Assembly: GCA_003260075.1 (NCBI GenBank)
Contig: QLIY01000118.1
Span: forward strand, 62,001-126,000
DNA from: Phallusia mammillata
Lineage: Eukaryota; Chordata; Ascidiacea; Phlebobranchia; Ascidiidae
Direction: 5' to 3'
Length of the DNA stretch: 64,000 nt
Shown here: positions 58,296-64,000 of the stretch, piece after piece
Numbering within the stretch: position 1 is the first letter of the stretch
Layout of the letters: the number at the start of each line of letters is the position of its first letter
Made by a program: the position numbers and the translations under genes
The notes under the pieces: generated by a model
What the model was told of the DNA's origin: nothing
What the model saw: only the letters and a program-made list of their open reading frames with translations
Database searches by the model: none

Positions 58296-58745
58296 CAGCG
58301 CTTCCCAACCGGTGGGCCGCGGCCCACTGGTGGTCCGCGACGTTCTTTTTGGTGGGCCGCGAAGTTTTTTAAACTACTACCATACCAATATGGAGGTTAA
58401 AAAAAGTTACACATTTGTGTGAACGTACTTTCAAATTTAACCATTTTTCTCAAAAATATAATACTATAGTATACTCACTATGAAAGCCCCATATGGCGCA
58501 TAAGATTTCAGGTTAAACAAAGCTTTACTACACAAACAAACTGCGATTGTTACGTCACAACAGTATTTGTACTAGTTGTAAAATCTTGATGCTGGAACTC
58601 TCTTTGTTAGCTTTATTTGGTCTTTGCGTAGCTACAAAATGGATAGTTTTTTTCATTGTGGTTTTCTCGCAATATTATACGGTGGTCCGCCAAAAAAACA
58701 AAATTTTTAAGTGGGCCGCGAGCTGAAAAAGGTTGGGAAGCACTG
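58296..58745. mobile_element. hAT-type element (450 bp)
   Basis: The ends are CAGCGCTTCCCAACC and GGTTGGGAAGCACTG (14 of 15 inverted match), with a perfect 8-bp duplication ATTTAGTC (58288-58295 and 58746-58753). The subterminal words GTGGGCCGCG and GTGGTCCGC occur near both ends. No coding capacity. Confidence 0.9.
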
Positions 58746-58860
58746 ATTTAGTCTATTAAATTCGTGTAACTGTTTGAGTTGTAAACGGGCCTGAAATTAG
58801 AGCCNATAGTTTACATTGTAGCCGCCTTTAACAAGTCGTCATCGAGGCAGGCGTGCTACA

Positions 58861-58971
58861 CTAGCTAGGTAGCCAATTGCGGGACCTGACCTAATATCAA
58901 ACTAGACAATCGGTCTTGAACAAGGCGCTGTTTGATATTAGGTCAGGTCCAACAACTGGCTACCTAGCTAG
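58861..58971. repeat. long hairpin: 42-bp inverted repeat with a 27-base loop
   Basis: The left arm 58861-58902 and right arm 58930-58971 are inverse copies with only about four mismatches. Both contain CTAGCTAGGTAGCC and CCTGACCTAATATCAAAC or complements. The loop (58903-58929) contains ATCGGTCTTGAACAAGG, which occurs in inverted form at about 61239-61261, exactly where the last exon of GNAT copy E breaks off in one allele. Confidence 0.8.
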
Positions 58972-59819
58972 TTAAATTTATTCAAAAAAAAAATACTGAC
59001 ACAAAGTGTAAAGTCAGGCCCGAATCAAAAGAGTTTTTTTTGAAGAAACCTCAGCCCGAACCCCAACCTGGCCCGAAAAACCAGCCCCGACTTACAACTC
59101 TGGTTTGTTTTGGCTTTCAGCCTAACGTCCAAACTGATTTTTACAACATTAACTCGCGGTTACACAAACATGTGATATGGTCTGTAACCTAAAAAACTAA
59201 GATACATAAATATGTACTAACACAACTACAACAAATGCAGCCTATTCGCTCGTCACAACACTATGCTATTGATTATTATCATTCATACCGAGCGTGGGAT
59301 CAAGTTAATGAGTACCTAATGCACACATGTCTTTGATGTACACATGCTGTGATTGGTCAACGACGAGAAAAGTTAACTGAAAGGCCTAAGCAGAATAAAC
59401 TCTGTATGTGAAGCAGGCCAGGTATGTACAAATTGTTTTCGCAGACTCCTTTGACAGCAAAACATCCAATTTGTCATACATATTGATCTAAATATTGGGA
59501 AATGAAACTTTGTTAGGAAATGCATGTTTAAACAGACTTAGTTGCTTTACAGTCTCTTTTTTGCAAATCTCTGCGTTTCGTCTGGTACAACGTGAGCATA
59601 CACAAAACGATATTCCTATCATAGCTTTGAAGTGGGACTCAATCTAGACTTGATCAAAGCTGTAAAACCTACGATCAGATTTTGCAAACCGCCAGTTAAA
59701 AGCCAAAACTGTATTCGTACGAAGGTTAGGTTATACAAAGACACGTAAGCGTAATAGTACATTCTGTTGCGCTACAGCGAAAAAATCGCAAGCCAAACAA
59801 ATATGTGTTACCCATCTAC

Positions 59820-61750
59820 ATGGAGGGCCGATTTTGCACAAGACTTTTGACACCAAAAGACGAGAATGTCATTCGCAAACTTTTTGAGTTTTATTCGGAA
59901 GAGGAAGTAACTATGGAATGTTTGCAACTATCGCCTCTTGAGAAAGACGTTATTATTAATGCTTGGGGGGGGGGGAAATGAGATACGCATGTTATTTTAC
60001 ATTTCAAACTGATAAAAATCTTACTATGTTTCAGTTTGAGGAATTCATGTTAAAAGACTTGCCACGGGGGGGGGGAAACGCAAACCTTTTTTATCGTTCA
60101 GGCTTGGGGAGATAGCCCTAGAGCAGGGATGGCGAACCACTGACCCGCGGGTCACAAAGTGACCCAGGGGGGGGGGAAGGCTTGATCAAAGCTGTAAAAC
60201 CTACTATCAGATTTTGCAAACCGCCAGTTCAAAGCCAAAACTGTATTCGTACGAAGGTTAGGTTATACAAAGACAAGTAAGCGGAATAGTACATTCTGTT
60301 GCGCTACAGCGAAAAAATCGCAAGCCAAACAAATACGTGTTAACCATCTACATGGAGGGCCTATTTTGCACAAGACTTTTGACACCAAAAGACGAGAATG
60401 TCATTCGAACACTTTTTGAGTTTTATTGGGAAGAGGAAGTAACTATGAAATGTTTGCAACTATCGCCTCTTGAGAAAGACGTTATTATTAATGCTTACAT
60501 GAAGGTGGGATCTCTAAGATAAAGGTTCTTCAATAAAGTCTATGTGACGAAATTGTTGGTGTTAATGTGACATTTTAACGTCGTTATTTTAGTTGGTCGT
60601 CCCTCAAAACTTTTCCATTGGTGCGTTTGATGTCAAATCGAATGAGATGTGTGCTTGTACGTTTGCTACCCGTTGGGACAGCTATCTCTATATGGACAGT
60701 TATGAAATCGATGTACACGCCCCTTCGCTTGCTAAGTTACTAAGGGTAAGAATATCGAAATGTAACAACGCCGTGCCTCTTGAAAATATAGTTCATAGTA
60801 ATTTACATCTCAAAATACCTGAAATGTTACATATTATAACTGCTACGTTTAATACATATGTGATACTGATAGTTTTTAGAATCATGAGATAAAATGAGAT
60901 ACGCATGCAATTTTACATTTCAAACTGATAAATATCTTACTATGTTTCAGTTTGAGGAATTCATGTTAAAAGACTTGCCACGGATTGTCAACCAACGACC
61001 GTATCTGCATATAGATGATATGCTTGTGCATCCAAAATATCAACGTCAAGGTCTTGCAATGCACTTGGTGGAAAGGTTGGATTTGTAATCTTTGCTAGAT
61101 TTTCACTGGCATTTCCAAAAAGCTTTTCGGTTACAACAATTCAGTGTTATTGCTGTACGCAATCTGCTTAGCTTTTGACACAACCCTCAACCATACGAAC
61201 GCAAACCTTTTTTATCGTTCAGGCTTGGGGAGATAGCCCGCCTTGTTCAAGACCGATTGTCTATTGTGTTGGTTGTCTTTGTCCTTCCGGAGGCTTTTAA
61301 TGTCCAGGCCTGGCAATCAATCTTTCGGGCATAAACGGATTTCCCGAAAACGATTCGGGTTCGGGCCTGGGTTCGGGCCTGGGTTCGGGCTTGTACTTTC
61401 GAGTTCCGGCCGGGTTGGGCTCTAATTTACAAGTTTTTTTTTCTAATTTCAGGCCCGTTTACAACTCAAACAGTTACACGNTCGGTTCCACATATTTATG
61501 CGAATCTTTGTTTTCACACATGAATTTCATAAAATCGAGTGCCAGGAATCGTCTCAGCTAAGATAGGACTTGACCCATTCAACTAAAAAGGTTCGCCATC
61601 CCTGCCCTAGAGAATAAGTTCAAAATGTTAACATGCGTGACAACTACGTATAACGCAAGAGAAGTGGGGAAAAAGGGTGGATTTCAATTCCAGAAAAAAG
61701 TTCTCTACTCGAAATATAAGGACGCAGTCACCGGAGCCATTTGTAAATGA
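59820..61750 (+). pseudogene. GNAT acetyltransferase copy E, last exon split by a hAT insertion
   Basis: Two haplotypes are interleaved. Haplotype 1 gives exon 1 (59820-59964), part of exon 3 (from about 60034) and the start of exon 4 (about 60104-60123). Haplotype 2 gives exon 1 (60352-60504), exon 2 (60593-60745), exon 3 (60951-61075) and the start of exon 4 (61223-61239). Exon 4 resumes at 61605 and runs to a TGA at 61748-61750. Motifs are VVPQNFSIGAFDVKSNEMC, KYQRQGLAMHLVER and GEIALENKFKMLTC. Exon 4 ends early after AVTGAICK, missing the conserved EVIFKDIPxPHTG segment. With the insertion and the truncated end, the gene is very probably dead, at least in the haplotype carrying the element. 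Confidence 0.68.
60124..61604. mobile_element. hAT-type element ends inside GNAT copy E exon 4
   Basis: CAGGGATGGCGAACC at 60124 and GGTTCGCCATCCCTG ending at 61604 form a perfect 15-bp inverted repeat. CCCTAGAG flanks both sides (60116-60123 and 61605-61612). The exon sequence continues across the duplication. The material in between (60177 to about 61230) is the other haplotype of the same gene, so the true element is far shorter than the span. Confidence 0.8.
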
Positions 61751-62644
61751 ATGCTCAACTTGACTGATTGTCATAACTTTGTGTGGTAATTTATTTAGGT
61801 TAATTGTTATGCGATAGTTTAACAACTTAAATACTTGTTTGCAACTATTTTTAAAATTTGTACGGAATAAAATGGATTATTAGCAATTAAAAGCTTTAGG
61901 ATGTTTTTAAAAAAAAATACTAAACAATTAAAAGGTTTTCTTGGGTTGTACTTTGATTGAATTGGTTTTCCGATTTCTATTACAGTTTGTTGCGCCGCTA
62001 TCTGGAATAAAAGAAAGAAGATCTTTTGAAAGAAGATCCGTAATGCAACTAACACGTCAACGTGATATAATATGTTTTGCGTTAACTTGGGTATTTCGTA
62101 AAGATTACAGAAAACGGAAACACATTTAAAAAGGGTTGTCGTCAAACTAGTAAGTTAAAAACAACGAAATTCCCAAATGCTATTAAACTAGCATGTGATC
62201 CAGCGTATGTTTGACTTCGAGTAAACATTAACCTTTGCCGCTTGTGTCAGCACTGATTCAACTGTAACGTGGTCCATCATTAAATCGATCAGACAATGAA
62301 AGGTTTGAAACTCTTTTAATTCTTTCCAATCACAATAACAACAGAGTTCGATCAGATATAAGTTACTTAATTACCTAAAACTCACTTTACATATGCATCC
62401 AAAAAGCAATACTAAATCACTTTATACTATCACAAACAGGTATATATTACAAATTGCAGTTTTATATTCCATTTTCTTCAGGTAAACTTTAATAAAAGTG
62501 ACAAACTTATTCAAATTATTACAATCATTAAAAAATGATATTTGTTTTACTGGCCCTTAAAACGTACATAAATAAAACGGCTGGGCACTTGCAGAAGGAT
62601 GCACAAAGCGATTAAATAAAAACAATAAGTGATAAATTACTAAT

Positions 62645-63946
62645 TTAAGGTTTGCATTTAAGCAAATTTTTGTACAAATGTATTAGATAAAGAACTTTGT
62701 AGCAAAACACTGAACCAGTATGTGGATATGAAATATCTTTAAAAACTGCTTCACCGGTAACAGCATCTCTGGGGGGGGGGGAAAGTGATAAATTACTAAT
62801 TTAAGGTTTGCATTTAAGCAAATTTTGTACAAATGTATTGGATGAAGAACTTTGTAGCAAAACACTGAACCAGTATGTGGATATGGAATATCTTTAAAAA
62901 CTGCTTCACCGGTGACAGCATCTCTGTACACTGAGTAGAAAACCTCATCACTAAGTTGGTAGGCCAATTTTTTCACCATCTCCTTTACCTTATAAGTATT
63001 GGCCACAATAGTTACCATATCGCACATATTGTTAAGCGCTATTTCCTCGCATCTAAACCATATTGGTAACAGTGTACAGTGCTGTAAAGAGGAGGAAAAT
63101 ATTACAACAGTTTGTTTGTATTACTGACAGCAATGTTCGGCAATTTTTAACTTAAAACCTTTGACAAAACTAACTAGTTAATTATTCCCCGCTACAATGA
63201 GTTCAATGCAACGAACTAGATTGCCGCAGTATAGCCTACGGCCAATGTCCTGTCACCAGCTACAATAACATGACCTTCTAGGCCAGTGGTTCTCAAACTT
63301 TTTCATATTTCTTTCAAAACGATCCCTTTGCCATTATTTCGAGGGCTCGCGGTCCTTAAGGCTGAATGTGTATGTCAGAAAAACAGAAGTTGATTGCAGG
63401 ATTTTAGCTAGTTATGCAAAATTGGACATTACTAACAAGACGAAAACATTACGATTGTGCGAGAACAACTGCCTTTTGTTAGTTGTCATGCAATAAAGGC
63501 AAATGTTTAGCAATGGAGACAGTTTGTTCTCAATTATACTTTGATTTGAACTGATTCAGTGGCACAAACCGACGCCAAATAAGATTATAGAGGTACTTCA
63601 ACTTTTTCGCGGTCCCCCCAAAATTGCCTGACGGACCCCTAAAGGACCGCGAACCCCAGTTTGAAAACCGCTGGTCTAGGCCAAAACGTTGTCGGCAGCT
63701 ATTTTAATAGGTTACGTTTGGAATTTACATTATATAACGGTTTTGCTGGAAAGGTAGTAAAGAAGATTAAACAGCAAAAAACTGTAAAATTTAAAATAGA
63801 GACTGAAAATTTTGAAATCACCTTCGCATTATGTACATTGCAAGCCCTTGACGTTGAAAATTTGGGCTGACAACCACAGCATCTATGTGTAGATATCTTC
63901 GTTTGTTTACAAGTCGTGGCATGTCTTTTAACACCACTTCGTCGAA
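62645..63946 (-). CDS. GNAT family N-acetyltransferase, copy F, partial at the window edge
   Basis: Exon 3 (63946-63822, 125 nt; FDEVVLKDMPRLVNKRRYL, then NFQRQGLAMYIMRR) and exon 4 (from 63052) are read on the minus strand; exons 1 and 2 lie beyond the right edge. Exon 4 appears twice around the spacer at 62771-62781. It keeps VANTYKVKEMVKKLAYQ, EAVFKDIPYPHTGSVFCYKVL and then a tail unlike the other copies; one allele stops at 62645-62647. A one-base difference between the alleles changes the tail. A hAT-type element sits in the intron. Confidence 0.6.
63284..63673. mobile_element. hAT-type element in the intron of GNAT copy F
   Basis: The ends are CAGTGGTTCTCAAAC and GTTTGAAAACCGCTG (13 of 15 inverted match). 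The flanks are TTCTAGGC (63276-63283) and GTCTAGGC (63674-63681). A solitary left end with the same flank word (TCTAGGC then CAGTGGTTCTCAAAC) also occurs at about 52513. Confidence 0.8.
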
Positions 63947-64000
63947 CTGAGGTAATTGACACACGTCTACATTTTAGGTCTCAAATATCTGTGCAAACTT

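Larger units (their letters stand above)
4645..62781 (+). other. series of poly-G spacer runs (assembly gap placeholders)
   Basis: Runs of G on the + strand occur at 4645-4654, 5093-5168, 5561-5570, 5869-5956, 7523-7532, 9730-9740, 9929-9938, 11029-11050, 11740-11750, 13711-13720, 13997-14008, 16719-16728, 18016-18025, 18669-18678, 18966-18976, 19088-19097, 20369-20378, 21879-21888, 22310-22319, 23343-23352, 24117-24126, 24464-24475, 24699-24744, 26626-26701, 36126-36135, 36570-36580, 36699-36708, 37015-37024, 37150-37159, 37300-37309, 37855-37864, 39320-39330, 39642-39651, 40307-40317, 41053-41063, 45542-45551, 46613-46622, 50348-50357, 50619-50628, 50762-50772, 51470-51480, 51795-51804, 52312-52321, 52867-52877, 56452-56462, 56887-56897, 59965-59975, 60066-60075, 60167-60176 and 62771-62781. 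No comparable C runs exist. Most sit between duplicated flanks. Single N characters lie at 8272, 25654, 58805 and 61481. Confidence 0.85.

Overview
The window reads as nuclear DNA from an animal with a compact, AT-rich, highly heterozygous genome. Genes carry many short GT-AG introns, and the orthologues (GK5, LRRC69, PTS, ATP23, PPIL2, RMC1, a PTPN13/FRMPD2-like KIND-FERM protein, a rolling-stone-like membrane protein) are metazoan. The gene density, small introns and strong allelic divergence suggest an invertebrate chordate, most likely an ascidian tunicate such as a Ciona-type genome. That placement is inference and I cannot prove it from the sequence alone.

The assembly has a visible defect that must be read through. 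About 50 runs of G interrupt the + strand, and there are no matching runs of C. Most are 10 G (11-12 where the flanking base is also G); five are longer (22, 46, 76, 76 and 88). They usually separate two near-identical copies of the same local sequence, often cutting an exon in half. Removing one copy restores the reading frame in several genes, so I read them as gap spacers joining unmerged haplotype contigs, not as biology.

Layout: GK5 5' part (1-977, -); LRRC69 in nine exons (2135-5083, -); PTS in four exons (6536-7227, +), head to head with LRRC69; a long KIND-FERM gene (8458-25828, +) whose largest intron holds a complete eleven-exon ZU5-domain gene on the other strand (13471-20032, -); ATP23 (27490-28242, +) and PPIL2 (28705-30255, +), both intronless; RMC1 in 19 exons (30601-40136, +); a rolling-stone family gene in four exons (43496-45192, +). 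From 46 kb to the end lies a cluster of GNAT acetyltransferase genes and relics on both strands. All members share one exon plan (153, 153, 125 and 232 nt; phases 0, 0, 2).

The GNAT cluster is the most dynamic part. Two copies look intact (49579-51624 and 55914-57561). One has a nonsense codon and a frameshift, one is reduced to its last two exons, one is split by a hAT element with a perfect 8-bp target duplication, two are only decayed exon fragments, and one runs off the right edge. Small non-autonomous DNA transposons are spread through introns and spacers: several hAT-type elements with 8-bp target duplications, one pogo/Tigger-type element and other inverted-repeat elements. A dispersed CCCGAA-rich minisatellite is also present. 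The single-copy genes are unrelated housekeeping functions (pterin synthesis, mitochondrial proteolysis, splicing-linked ubiquitin/cyclophilin, late endosome Rab7 activation) and show no shared pathway.
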